A DNA stretch of 64,000 nt, from NCBI RefSeq assembly GCF_002362255.1, contig NZ_LPVV01000001.1:124001-188000 (forward strand). Reading direction: 5' to 3'. The DNA is from Microbacterium sp. SZ1. GTDB lineage: Bacteria > Actinomycetota > Actinomycetes > Actinomycetales > Microbacteriaceae. The notes under the pieces were generated by a model that had not been told where the DNA came from, did no database searches, and worked only from the letters and a program-made list of their open reading frames with translations. Of this stretch, positions 27,048 to 34,544 are shown one piece after another. The translations under genes and the position numbers were made by a program. The number at the start of each line of letters is the position of its first letter. The stretch's first letter is position 1.

Positions 27048-27058
27048 CCGAACCCAGC

Positions 27059-27128
27059 TGTCGGTCCGATGCGCGGATGCAGGGCCGGAACACGGTTTCC
27101 CGCCCTGCATCCGGGTTCTCGACCTGCA
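27059..27128. repeat. Four-box palindromic element, copy 1
   Basis: Boxes TGTCGGTC (27059), TGCAGGGC (27078), GCCCTGCA (27102) and GACCTGCA (27121) have start-to-start distances of 19, 24 and 19. The two inner boxes are part of a perfect 12-bp inverted repeat (27074-27085 with 27102-27113) and the outer ones pair at 6 of 8. It begins 12 nt after the mesD stop and ends before the convergent LysR gene, so termination is a likely role. Two further copies lie at 31981 and 34452. Confidence 0.7.
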
Positions 27129-27151
27129 GGTCGGTCGCGGAGAGGATGCCG

Positions 27152-28084
27152 TCAGTCGAGCAGGCTCGTGATCGCGGGGTCGCGGCGCGCGACCTCGGCG
27201 GCTGTGGCGACGATCACCTGGCGCATCGCGGCCACGGCGACCGCCGGGGTGACGTCGGCGCGGTGCGCCAGGCTCACGGTGCGCCGCATCATCGGGTGGG
27301 TCAGGCGCACCGACCGCAGCGCCGGCTGATCGAGCAGCACCATGGCCGGCACGACCGCGACGCCCACTCCGCGTTCGACGAAGCGGAGCAGAGCATCCAT
27401 CTCCGCGCCCTCGAGCACGTGGGTCGGCGTGAGTCCGGCCGACCGGAAGGCGGCATCCGTCGTCGCGCGCAGCTCGTAGGTCTCGTCGAGCGCGATGAGC
27501 GGCAGGGTCGCGAGGTGCTCGAGCCCGATCGCGGGGGTCACCGCGACCGGGGGCTGCGATGCCGCGGAGACGACCACCAGCTCCTCGGTGAGCAGCGGCA
27601 TCCGGCTGAGGCTGAATCCCGACGGCGGCGGCCCCTCCGACTCGGTGATCAGCGCGATGTCGACGGCGCCGACGGCGAGCTGTTCGACGAGCAGCCGCGA
27701 TCCGCTCTCGTCGAGGTGCAGGTCGACGCCGGGGTGCGCGGCGTGGAAGGAGCTGATCGCCTCGGCCACGAGGCTGATGCAGAGGGTGGGCGGCGCGCCG
27801 AGCCGCACCCGTCCGCGTCTGAGCCCGACGAGTTCGCCCATCTCCTCGCGGATCGCCTCGGCCTCCGACAGCATCCGCTGCGCGCGGGGGAGCAGCGCCT
27901 CTCCCGCTGAGGTGAGGGCGATGTGACCCCGCGCGCGGTGGAACAGCTCGGCGCCGAGCTCGCGTTCGAGTGTCGAGATCTGCCGACTCAGCGACGGCTG
28001 CGCAAGGTGGAGGTGCTCGGAGGCGCGCGTGAAGTGACCGAGACGGGCGACCTCGACGAAACCGCGGAGCTGCTCCAGGTTCAT
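27152..28084 (-). CDS. LysR-family regulator, divergent from the flavoprotein gene
   Basis: A 310-residue LysR protein: winged helix MNLEQLRGFVEVARLGHFTRASEHLHLAQPSLSRQI split over the usual positions and a type 2 periplasmic-binding effector domain with VDIALITESEG. The minus-strand TAGACT at 28091-28096 is 6 nt before the ATG and no Shine-Dalgarno is seen, so it looks leaderless. It probably regulates the divergent FAD-dependent oxidoreductase; the inducer is unknown. Confidence 0.87.
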   Translation of the reverse strand: MNLEQLRGFVEVARLGHFTRASEHLHLAQPSLSRQISTLERELGAELFHRARGHIALTSAGEALLPRAQRMLSEAEAIREEMGELVGLRRGRVRLGAPPTLCISLVAEAISSFHAAHPGVDLHLDESGSRLLVEQLAVGAVDIALITESEGPPPSGFSLSRMPLLTEELVVVSAASQPPVAVTPAIGLEHLATLPLIALDETYELRATTDAAFRSAGLTPTHVLEGAEMDALLRFVERGVGVAVVPAMVLLDQPALRSVRLTHPMMRRTVSLAHRADVTPAVAVAAMRQVIVATAAEVARRDPAITSLLD

Positions 28085-28090
28085 TCCCGC

Positions 28091-28149
28091 AGTCTATCGA
28101 AACCAGTGGAACTATGCATTGGACGGTATGAGGGTCGCCTCCTTAGCGT
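28091..28149. promoter_or_regulatory. Divergent promoters, LysR gene and flavoprotein gene
   Basis: Minus strand: TAGACT (28091-28096), 6 nt to the LysR ATG. Plus strand: TTGGAC (28119-28124) and TAGCGT (28144-28149), 19 bp apart, 7 nt to the flavoprotein ATG. The 22 bp between the two promoters (AACCAGTGGAACTATGCA region) would hold the LysR site, but I see only a weak dyad there. Confidence 0.5.
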
Positions 28150-28156
28150 GGAGAGC

Positions 28157-29887
28157 ATGAGCACACGCGAACGGCAGATCTCCACCACGGTCCTCGTCAT
28201 CGGGACCGGTGGATCCGGCCTGCGCGCGGCGATCGAGGTGGCCGAGCACGGCATCGACGTCCTCGCCGTCGGCAAGCGTCCGCGTCAGGACGCGCACACC
28301 TCGCTCGCGGCCGGCGGCATCAACGCCGCGCTCGGCACCATGGACGCCGACGACACCTGGCAGCAGCACGCCGCCGACACGATCAAGGAGAGCTATCTGC
28401 TCGCCAACCCGCACACGGTCGAGATCGTGACGCAGGGCGCCGAGCGCGGCATCCGCGATCTCGAGCGCTGGGGAATGGACTTCGCCCGCGAGGACGACGG
28501 TCGCATCTCGCAGCGGTTCTTCGGCGCGCACACCTTCCGCCGCACCGCCTTCGCTGGTGACTACACCGGCCTCGAGATCCAGCGCACTCTCGTCGCGAAG
28601 GCCGAGCAGCTCGAGGTGCCGATCCTCGACAACGTCTACATCACGCGGCTCCTCGTGAGAGACAACGTCGTGTTCGGCGCCTACGGCTTCGACCAGGCCG
28701 ACGGTACGCGCTACCTCATCCACGCGGATGCCGTGATCCTCGCCGCGGGCGGTCACAACCGCATCTGGCGACGCACCTCCTCCCGTCGCGACGAGAACAC
28801 CGGCGACTCGTTCCGCCTCGCGGTCGAGGCCGGCGCGCGGCTGCGCGACCCCGAGCTCGTGCAGTTCCACCCTTCCGGCATCCTCGAGCCCGAGAACGCG
28901 GCGGGCACCCTGATCTCGGAGGCCGCGCGCGGCGAGGGCGGCATCCTGCGCAACGCGCTCGGCGAGCGGTTCATGGAGAAGTACGACCCCGAGCGCATGG
29001 AGCTGTCGACCCGCGACCGCGTCGCGCTCGCCGCCTTCACCGAGATCGCCGAGGGGCGCGGCACCGAGAACGGCGGCGTCTGGCTCGACGTGTCCCACCT
29101 GCCACGCGAGACGATCATGACCCGTCTGCCGCGCGTCTATCAGACGATGATGGAGCTGCAGATGCTCGACATCACCGCCCAGCCGATCGAGATCGCGCCC
29201 ACTGCGCACTACTCGATGGGCGGCGTGTGGGTGCGCTCGGAGGATCACCAGACCGACGTCGACGGCCTCTACGCGATCGGCGAGGCGTCGAGCGGACTGC
29301 ACGGCGCCAACCGCCTCGGCGGCAACTCGCTCATCGAGCTGCTCGTGTACGGGCGCATCGTCGGCCAGGCCGCGATGGCGCACGCGGCGGGTCTCGACGC
29401 GCAGAGGCGGTCGGCGGATGCCGTGGCGCGGGCGCGCGCCGAGATCGACGACCTGCTCGCGGCCGACGGCCACGAGAACGTCCGCGCCCTGCAGCGGGCG
29501 ATCCGCAACACGATGACGGAGCACGCGGGCGTGGTGCGGTCGGAGGAGGGTCTGCGTGCGGGCCTTGCCGACCTCGACATGATCGAGGGGCGGATGGAGG
29601 ACATCGGCATCCACCCCGACATCGCCGGGTTCCAGGACCTCGCGCACGCGTTCGACCTCAAGGCGTCGGCGATCGCGGCGCGGGCCACGCTGGAGGCGGC
29701 ACTCGAGCGGCGTGAGACCCGCGGATGCCACAACCGCAGCGACTACCCCGACACCGACCCGACGCTGCAGGTCAACCTCGTGTGGAGCCCCGAGACGGGC
29801 GTGACGCACGAGCAGATCCCGCCGATCCCCGACGAGATCGCCGAGCTCATGCGCGACGTCGACACGACGGGAAAGCTCGTCGAGTAG
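28157..29887 (+). CDS. FAD-dependent fumarate reductase/succinate dehydrogenase-type flavoprotein
   Basis: A 576-residue soluble flavoprotein of the FrdA/SdhA/NadB superfamily. The Rossmann FAD site is VLVIGTGGSGLRAAIEVAEHG, followed by TSLAAGGINAALG, the substrate-loop QFHPSG, TAHYSMGGVWV and HGANRLGGNSLIELLVYGR. The C-terminal helical domain (ALQRAIRNTMTEHAGV; RGCHNRSDYP) is that of fumarate reductase-type subunits. No iron-sulfur or membrane subunit gene is nearby, so it is either an orphan subunit, a soluble reductase or an L-aspartate oxidase-like enzyme. It is divergent from a LysR regulator. Confidence 0.82.
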   Translation: MSTRERQISTTVLVIGTGGSGLRAAIEVAEHGIDVLAVGKRPRQDAHTSLAAGGINAALGTMDADDTWQQHAADTIKESYLLANPHTVEIVTQGAERGIRDLERWGMDFAREDDGRISQRFFGAHTFRRTAFAGDYTGLEIQRTLVAKAEQLEVPILDNVYITRLLVRDNVVFGAYGFDQADGTRYLIHADAVILAAGGHNRIWRRTSSRRDENTGDSFRLAVEAGARLRDPELVQFHPSGILEPENAAGTLISEAARGEGGILRNALGERFMEKYDPERMELSTRDRVALAAFTEIAEGRGTENGGVWLDVSHLPRETIMTRLPRVYQTMMELQMLDITAQPIEIAPTAHYSMGGVWVRSEDHQTDVDGLYAIGEASSGLHGANRLGGNSLIELLVYGRIVGQAAMAHAAGLDAQRRSADAVARARAEIDDLLAADGHENVRALQRAIRNTMTEHAGVVRSEEGLRAGLADLDMIEGRMEDIGIHPDIAGFQDLAHAFDLKASAIAARATLEAALERRETRGCHNRSDYPDTDPTLQVNLVWSPETGVTHEQIPPIPDEIAELMRDVDTTGKLVE

Positions 29888-29898
29888 TCGCCAACGCT

Positions 29899-29961
29899 CG
29901 TTCCGGTCGCACTTCGCGCCGTCTCCGCGCCCTCGGGGCGGCACGATTCGCGACCGGAACG
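29899..29961. terminator. Inverted repeat between convergent genes
   Basis: Perfect 12-bp arms CGTTCCGGTCGC (29899-29910) and GCGACCGGAACG (29950-29961) enclose a 39-nt GC-rich loop that holds a smaller hairpin, CGCCC-tcg-GGGCG. It starts 11 nt after the flavoprotein stop; the gene from the other side ends at 29990. A shared terminator is the simplest reading. Confidence 0.6.
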
Positions 29962-29989
29962 CGGGCGTCGAGGTGGGGTAGGAGCCGCC

Positions 29990-30358
29990 TCAGTCGTCCT
30001 GGTCCGTCTGCGGACCGTCGATGACCCCGATCCCGACCGCCTGGTGGTCGGGCTCGGGGTCGTCGCGCTTCGGAGCCTTCGGCTCCTCGCCGGGGGACTT
30101 CTCGGTGCTGGGCTCCTCCAGCTCCTCGGTGCTCGGCACCTCTTCGGGGTCGGCGTCCTCGGGAGACTCCGCCTGCTCGGGGGTCTCGGCCTGGCCTTCG
30201 GTGGCGTTCTCGTCGCCCGCACCCTGAGTCGGAGTCTCGACGGAGGGACCGGTCGCGGTGAACTCGCCCGGGACGTCGGACGTCGGGGTCGGGGTCGGCG
30301 CCTGCGCCTCGCCGTCGAGGTCGGCGGCCGGGTCCTGCTCGGGTGTGGTGTCGCTCAT
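29990..30358 (-). CDS. Acidic, intrinsically disordered protein
   Basis: A 122-residue product with no hydrophobic core: it is built of Pro, Glu, Asp, Thr and Ser, includes TPTPTSDVPGE and runs of E-P, and ends DGPQTDQDD. No domain is recognised, and there is no signal peptide or anchor. AAAGGG lies 6 nt before the ATG at 30358, which supports it as a real gene despite the low complexity. Related actinobacterial proteins are short and variable. Function unknown. Confidence 0.6.
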   Translation of the reverse strand: MSDTTPEQDPAADLDGEAQAPTPTPTSDVPGEFTATGPSVETPTQGAGDENATEGQAETPEQAESPEDADPEEVPSTEELEEPSTEKSPGEEPKAPKRDDPEPDHQAVGIGVIDGPQTDQDD

Positions 30359-30423
30359 GATCATCCCTTTCGCGTGGGTGGACGGATTCAGGATGCCCCG
30401 GGCTCGCCGCCGCGGGAAGGGGC

Positions 30424-30461
30424 TTGACGACCGCATCCGCCCGACGACGTACGCTGGACGG
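30424..30461 (+). promoter_or_regulatory. sdaA promoter, leaderless type
   Basis: TACGCT at 30450-30455 is followed by 6 nt and the GTG start. TTGACG at 30424-30429 is the best -35 candidate although the 20-bp spacer is long. The 6-nt spacer GGACGG is identical to that before the GTG start of hrpB. Confidence 0.55.
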
Positions 30462-31958
30462 GTGACAGCGTACGTCTCGGCCTTCGACCTCTTCTCCATC
30501 GGAGTGGGACCCTCCAGCTCCCATACGGTCGGGCCGATGAGGGCAGCTCTGGAGTTCGCCAGGCGGCTCACGGCCACCGGCGCGATCGACCGCGTCGCCC
30601 GCGTCGGCTGCACCCTGTTCGGCTCGCTCGGCGCCACCGGCATCGGCCACGGCACGCCGGATGCCGTCGTCGCCGGGCTCCGCGGACTCGAACCCGAGAC
30701 CTGCGATCCGGCTGCCGTGCGTTCGGCCTGGACGGACTTTCCCGAGGGCGGCGGCCTGCTGCTCGACGGCACGCACGAGGTGGCGTTCGCGAAGGACGAC
30801 ATCGTGTTCGCCCCGCGCACGCGCCTGCCCGGTCACCCGAATGCGATGACGATCACGGCCTGGGATGCCGCGGGCTCGACCGTCGCTGAGGAGACCTACT
30901 ACTCGGTCGGCGGAGGCTTCATCCGCCGCGACGGGGAGGACGCGAAGCTCGCCACCGCCCCGCTGCCCTACTCCTACGCCGACGCGGCATCGCTGCTGGC
31001 GCTGTGCGACGAGTACGGCCTCTCGATCGCCGAGGTCGCGCGGCTCAACGAGACGGCGATGCGCAGCGAGGAGGAGGTCGCGGCGGGACTCGACGCCATC
31101 TGGGACGCGATGTCGGGCTGCGTCGACGCGGGGCTCCACAGCGACGGCATCCTGCCCGGCATCCTCAAGGTGAAGCGGCGGGCGAACCTGATCAGGGAGC
31201 AGCTCGAAGAGGTCGAATCCGAGGGGCACCGCGAGCTCCCGGGTGAATGGCTGGGTGCCTTCGCGCTCGCGGTGAACGAGGAGAACGCCGCAGGCGGACG
31301 CGTCGTCACGGCTCCGACGAACGGTGCGGCCGGCATCCTCCCCGCCGTCGCGATGTACTGGTGGCGGTTCCTCGCCGATTCCGGCCTCGGCGCGGGCAAC
31401 GCCGTCACACCCTACGGCGAACTCGTCGGCAGCGCCCTGCTCGGCTTCGGCGCCGAGGCGTCACTCGTCGCGGTCGGAGCGATCGAAGACCCCGACGCGG
31501 TCGCCGAGGCGAACCGTCGACGCGGCATCCGTCGGTTCCTGCTCACCGCCACGGCGCTGGGCTCGCTGTTCAAGGCCAACGCGTCGATCTCGGGCGCCGA
31601 GGGCGGTTGCCAGGCCGAGGTCGGGTCGGCATGCGCGATGGCTGCCGGCGGGCTCACCGCCGTCATGGGCGGCACGAACCGGCAGATCGAGAACGCCGCC
31701 GAGATCGCGATGGAGCACCACCTCGGCCTCACGTGCGACCCGATCGCCGGACTCGTGCAGATCCCGTGCATCGAGCGCAACGCGATCGCCGCCTCGACCG
31801 CCGTGACCGCCGCACGGCTCGCGCTGCGAGGCGACGGCAGTCATTACGTGTCGCTCGACGCGGTCGTCGAGACGATGCGGCAGACCGGCATGGACATGTC
31901 CACGAAGTACAAGGAGACCAGCGAGGGCGGCCTCGCGGTCAACGTCATCGAGTGCTGA
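30462..31958 (+). CDS. sdaA: L-serine ammonia-lyase, single-chain iron-sulfur type
   Basis: Converts L-serine to pyruvate and ammonia with a [4Fe-4S] cluster. The 498-residue chain starts SAFDLFSIGVGPSSSHTVGPM, the beta-domain signature, and ends in the alpha domain. Cys383, Cys425 and Cys436 have spacings of 42 and 11 residues, the same as the three cluster ligands in the Legionella enzyme, and the chain ends exactly in Cys498, matching the C-terminal cysteine that caps the cluster in that structure. The start is GTG with a leaderless-type promoter. The enzyme should be oxygen-sensitive. Confidence 0.96.
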   Translation: MTAYVSAFDLFSIGVGPSSSHTVGPMRAALEFARRLTATGAIDRVARVGCTLFGSLGATGIGHGTPDAVVAGLRGLEPETCDPAAVRSAWTDFPEGGGLLLDGTHEVAFAKDDIVFAPRTRLPGHPNAMTITAWDAAGSTVAEETYYSVGGGFIRRDGEDAKLATAPLPYSYADAASLLALCDEYGLSIAEVARLNETAMRSEEEVAAGLDAIWDAMSGCVDAGLHSDGILPGILKVKRRANLIREQLEEVESEGHRELPGEWLGAFALAVNEENAAGGRVVTAPTNGAAGILPAVAMYWWRFLADSGLGAGNAVTPYGELVGSALLGFGAEASLVAVGAIEDPDAVAEANRRRGIRRFLLTATALGSLFKANASISGAEGGCQAEVGSACAMAAGGLTAVMGGTNRQIENAAEIAMEHHLGLTCDPIAGLVQIPCIERNAIAASTAVTAARLALRGDGSHYVSLDAVVETMRQTGMDMSTKYKETSEGGLAVNVIEC

Positions 31959-31980
31959 GCGAGCGCTTCGTGCGCCCGCT

Positions 31981-32049
31981 TGCATGCCGAGAACACGGGT
32001 GCAGGCCGGATGGGCCGATCCTGGCATGCAGGTGGGCGGACGGCATGCA
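31981..32049. repeat. Four-box palindromic element, copy 2
   Basis: Boxes TGCATGCC (31981), TGCAGGCC (32000), GGCATGCA (32023) and GGCATGCA (32042) have start-to-start distances of 19, 23 and 19. Box 1 is the exact reverse complement of boxes 3 and 4; pairing of box 1 with box 3 extends into a 16-nt arm (31973-31988 with 32023-32038). It starts 22 nt after the sdaA stop. Confidence 0.75.
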
Positions 32050-32110
32050 GATGGGGGGGGCGGCGAGGCGAAGGATGCTGATGTCCGCCGCAGCACGTAG
32101 CGTCGGGGGC

Positions 32111-32866
32111 ATGGAGTCGATCTGGGCGCCGGGCAGCAGGCGCAGGCGTGAGCAGCCGATCGTCGCGGTGCGGCCGAACGAGTTCGCGCCCGAGCCCGAC
32201 GGTCGCTGGCCCACGAGCATCCCGGCGGTGGCGCAGGTGCTCCGCGAGGGCATCGATCTCGACCCCGGGGTGACGTTCCTCGTCGGAGAGAACGGCAGCG
32301 GCAAGTCGACGGTCGTGGAGGGGATCGCCGTCGCGTACGGCCTCTCGCCCGAGGGAGGATCGCGGCAGGCCAGACACACGACGCGACCGACCGAGTCTCC
32401 CCTCTCGGAATGGCTCCGGCTCCAGCGAGGAGTCGGGTCGAACCGCTGGGGCTTCTTCCTGCGCGCCGAGACGATGCACTCGTTCTACACGTACCTCGAA
32501 GACAACCCGTCGACGAGGGCGCCCGATGTGCCCTTCCACGAGATGAGTCACGGAGAATCCTTCCTCGCGCTGCTCGAGAGCCGCTTCGACGAACCGGGCT
32601 TCTACTGCCTCGACGAGCCCGAGGCCGCGCTGTCGTTCCAGTCCACGCTCGCCCTGATCGCGGTGCTGCAGCGCATCGTCGACGAGGGCGGACAGGTGCT
32701 GTGCGCGACGCACTCGCCGGTGCTGGCTGCGCTGCCGGGGGCGAAGATCCTCGAGGTCGGGGAGTGGGGCATCCGTTCGGCGGACTGGCGGGACCTGGAA
32801 CTCGTGAACCACTGGCGGTCGTTCCTGCAGGACCCGCCGCGCTATTTGCGACATCTGCTCGGGTGA
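32111..32866 (+). CDS. Small AAA/ABC-type ATPase
   Basis: A 251-residue soluble ATPase with Walker A GENGSGKST, a MSHGESFLALL signature region, Walker B FYCLDEPEAALS and a His switch CATHSPVLAAL. It is the compact SMC/RecF-like ATPase type (AAA_21/AAA_23) with no transmembrane partner and no toxin or nuclease domain attached. Such stand-alone proteins are widespread and their role is not known. TAGCGT ends 7 nt before the ATG, with no Shine-Dalgarno. Confidence 0.82.
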   Translation: MESIWAPGSRRRREQPIVAVRPNEFAPEPDGRWPTSIPAVAQVLREGIDLDPGVTFLVGENGSGKSTVVEGIAVAYGLSPEGGSRQARHTTRPTESPLSEWLRLQRGVGSNRWGFFLRAETMHSFYTYLEDNPSTRAPDVPFHEMSHGESFLALLESRFDEPGFYCLDEPEAALSFQSTLALIAVLQRIVDEGGQVLCATHSPVLAALPGAKILEVGEWGIRSADWRDLELVNHWRSFLQDPPRYLRHLLG

Positions 32867-32881
32867 CCGGCGCGCGGGCCG

Positions 32882-32917
32882 TTGACCGGGTCGGGGTGCC
32901 AGGAGCATAGTCATCGC
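32882..32917 (+). promoter_or_regulatory. Promoter of the ABC exporter operon, leaderless type
   Basis: TTGACC (32882-32887), an 18-bp spacer and CATAGT (32906-32911) are followed by 6 nt and the ATG. It is the clearest two-box promoter of this layout in the window. Confidence 0.7.
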
Positions 32918-33694
32918 ATGACGGGTGAAGCGGCGGTCGAGGTCGCAGGGTTGCACGTGCGACGCGGCAGCACGACGGTGTTCGACGGCATCGACCTGAC
33001 GATCCCTCGTGGACAGATCACGGGGTTGCTCGGTCCGTCCGGATGCGGCAAGACCACGCTGATGCGGTCGATCGTGGGAGTCCAGCGCATCAGCTCGGGG
33101 ACGGTGACCGTGCTGGGCGAACCCGGCGGCTCGCGGACGTTGCGCCATCGCGTCGCCTACGGCATCCAGGGCGGCGCGGTGTACGGCGACCTGACGGTTC
33201 GGCAGAACCTGTCGTATATGGCGCGCGTACTCGGTGCGACGAAGACCGACGTCGACCGCGTGCTCGCGGACGTCGGGCTCGAGGCGCAGCGCTCGCAGCT
33301 CGTCGAGTCGCTGAGCGGCGGACAGGCGACACGCGTCTCGCTCGCGATGGCCCTCATCGGCTCGCCGGAGCTCATCGTGCTCGACGAGCCGACTGTCGGA
33401 CTCGATCCGGTGCTGCGGGTGGAACTGTGGCAGCTGTTCCGCGAACTCGCCGAGCGCGGCGTGACGATGATCGTGTCGAGCCATGTGATGGACGAGGCGA
33501 TCCGCTGCGACCGTCTGCTGCTCATGCGGTCGGGTCGCATCGTCGCCGACACGACGCCGACCGCGCTGCTCGACGACACCGGCACGAACGACCCCGACGC
33601 GGCGTTCCTCGCCCTGATCGAGAGGGACGATCGCGCGCACGTCGCCCCGCGGCATCCGACGACTCGACGCGAGCGACGGGAGGCGGGGGAGTGA
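32918..33694 (+). CDS. ABC exporter ATP-binding protein
   Basis: A 258-residue ATPase with Walker A GPSGCGKTT, signature LSGGQATRVSLA, Walker B LIVLDEPTVGLDP and the switch SSHVMDEA. The pattern (VYGDLTVRQNLSYMARVLG at the Q-loop, with Gln in GIQGG) belongs to the DrrA/NatA-like exporters that pair with ABC-2 permeases. The coupled gene downstream encodes that permease. The substrate could be a drug, lipid or polymer; nothing in the neighbourhood decides. Confidence 0.9.
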   Translation: MTGEAAVEVAGLHVRRGSTTVFDGIDLTIPRGQITGLLGPSGCGKTTLMRSIVGVQRISSGTVTVLGEPGGSRTLRHRVAYGIQGGAVYGDLTVRQNLSYMARVLGATKTDVDRVLADVGLEAQRSQLVESLSGGQATRVSLAMALIGSPELIVLDEPTVGLDPVLRVELWQLFRELAERGVTMIVSSHVMDEAIRCDRLLLMRSGRIVADTTPTALLDDTGTNDPDAAFLALIERDDRAHVAPRHPTTRRERREAGE

Positions 33695-34425
33695 ACGGAC
33701 GCAGGATGCTGGCGACTGCCGGCCGCGTGCTGAGTCAGCTGCGCCACGATCCGCGGTCTATCGCGCTCATGCTCGTCGCACCGAGCCTGCTGGTCGGCCT
33801 GTTCGCATGGCTGTTCAGCGACCAGGACGGCGTGTTCGACCAGTTCGGCGGGGCGATCCTCGCACTGTTCCCCTTCATCGTGATGTTCCTCATCACGTCG
33901 ATCACCACGCTGCGGGAACGGCGGTCGGGGACGCTCGAACGGCTCATGACGACTCCGCTCGACAAGGCCGACTTCATCCTGGGATACGCTCTCGCCTTCG
34001 GACTCATGGCCCTGCTGCAGGCAGTCATCACGGTGTCGTTCGCGGTGGGGGTGTGCGGGCTCGACATCGACGGCGAGCTGTGGCAATTGGGTCTCGTCGC
34101 TGTCGTCGACGCCCTTCTCGGCACGGCGCTCGGACTGCTCGCGAGCGCGTTCGCACAGACGGAGTTCCAGGCGGTGCAGTTCATGCCGCTGCTGGTTTTT
34201 CCGCAGATCATCCTCGGCGGTCTGTTCATGCCGCGCGATCAGATGCCCGACGTGCTCCACGCGGTCTCGGACTGGCTGCCGCTCAGCTACGCGATCGACA
34301 CCATCAACGCGGTCGCCGCCGGAGACGAGGGCTGGGACGTGTACCGGCCGCTCCTCGTCGTGGTCGCCTTCGGCGTCGGTGCGCTGGTGCTCGCATCGCT
34401 CACCCTGCGCCGTCGGACGCCGTAG
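33691..34425 (+). CDS. ABC-2 type exporter permease
   Basis: A 244-residue membrane protein with six helices. It carries the ABC-2 pattern: an early helix ALMLVAPSLLVGLFAWLF, the cytoplasmic TLRERRSGTLERLMTTPLDKADFILGY coupling region, and the late QFMPLLVFPQIILGGLFMPRDQMPDVLHAVSDWLPLSYAID segment split over loop and helices. The GTG start overlaps the stop of the ATPase gene by 4 nt, so they form one exporter. Confidence 0.9.
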   Translation: MNGRRMLATAGRVLSQLRHDPRSIALMLVAPSLLVGLFAWLFSDQDGVFDQFGGAILALFPFIVMFLITSITTLRERRSGTLERLMTTPLDKADFILGYALAFGLMALLQAVITVSFAVGVCGLDIDGELWQLGLVAVVDALLGTALGLLASAFAQTEFQAVQFMPLLVFPQIILGGLFMPRDQMPDVLHAVSDWLPLSYAIDTINAVAAGDEGWDVYRPLLVVVAFGVGALVLASLTLRRRTP

Positions 34426-34451
34426 CCTCGCGGCCCGGCTCCTCGCCCGTG

Positions 34452-34520
34452 TGCATGCCCGGTGCGCAGATGCATGTCGTGACGGGGCCGTCGGGCATGC
34501 ATCCGGTCTTCGAGCATGCA
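34452..34520. repeat. Four-box palindromic element, copy 3
   Basis: Boxes TGCATGCC (34452), TGCATGTC (34471), GGCATGCA (34494) and AGCATGCA (34513) have start-to-start distances of 19, 23 and 19, as in copy 2, while the sequence between the boxes differs. Box 1 and box 3 are exact reverse complements. It lies 27 nt after the permease stop and 25 nt before the end of the convergent hrpB gene. Confidence 0.75.
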
Positions 34521-34544
34521 TCTCGGCGCCGGTTCCGAAAAGCC

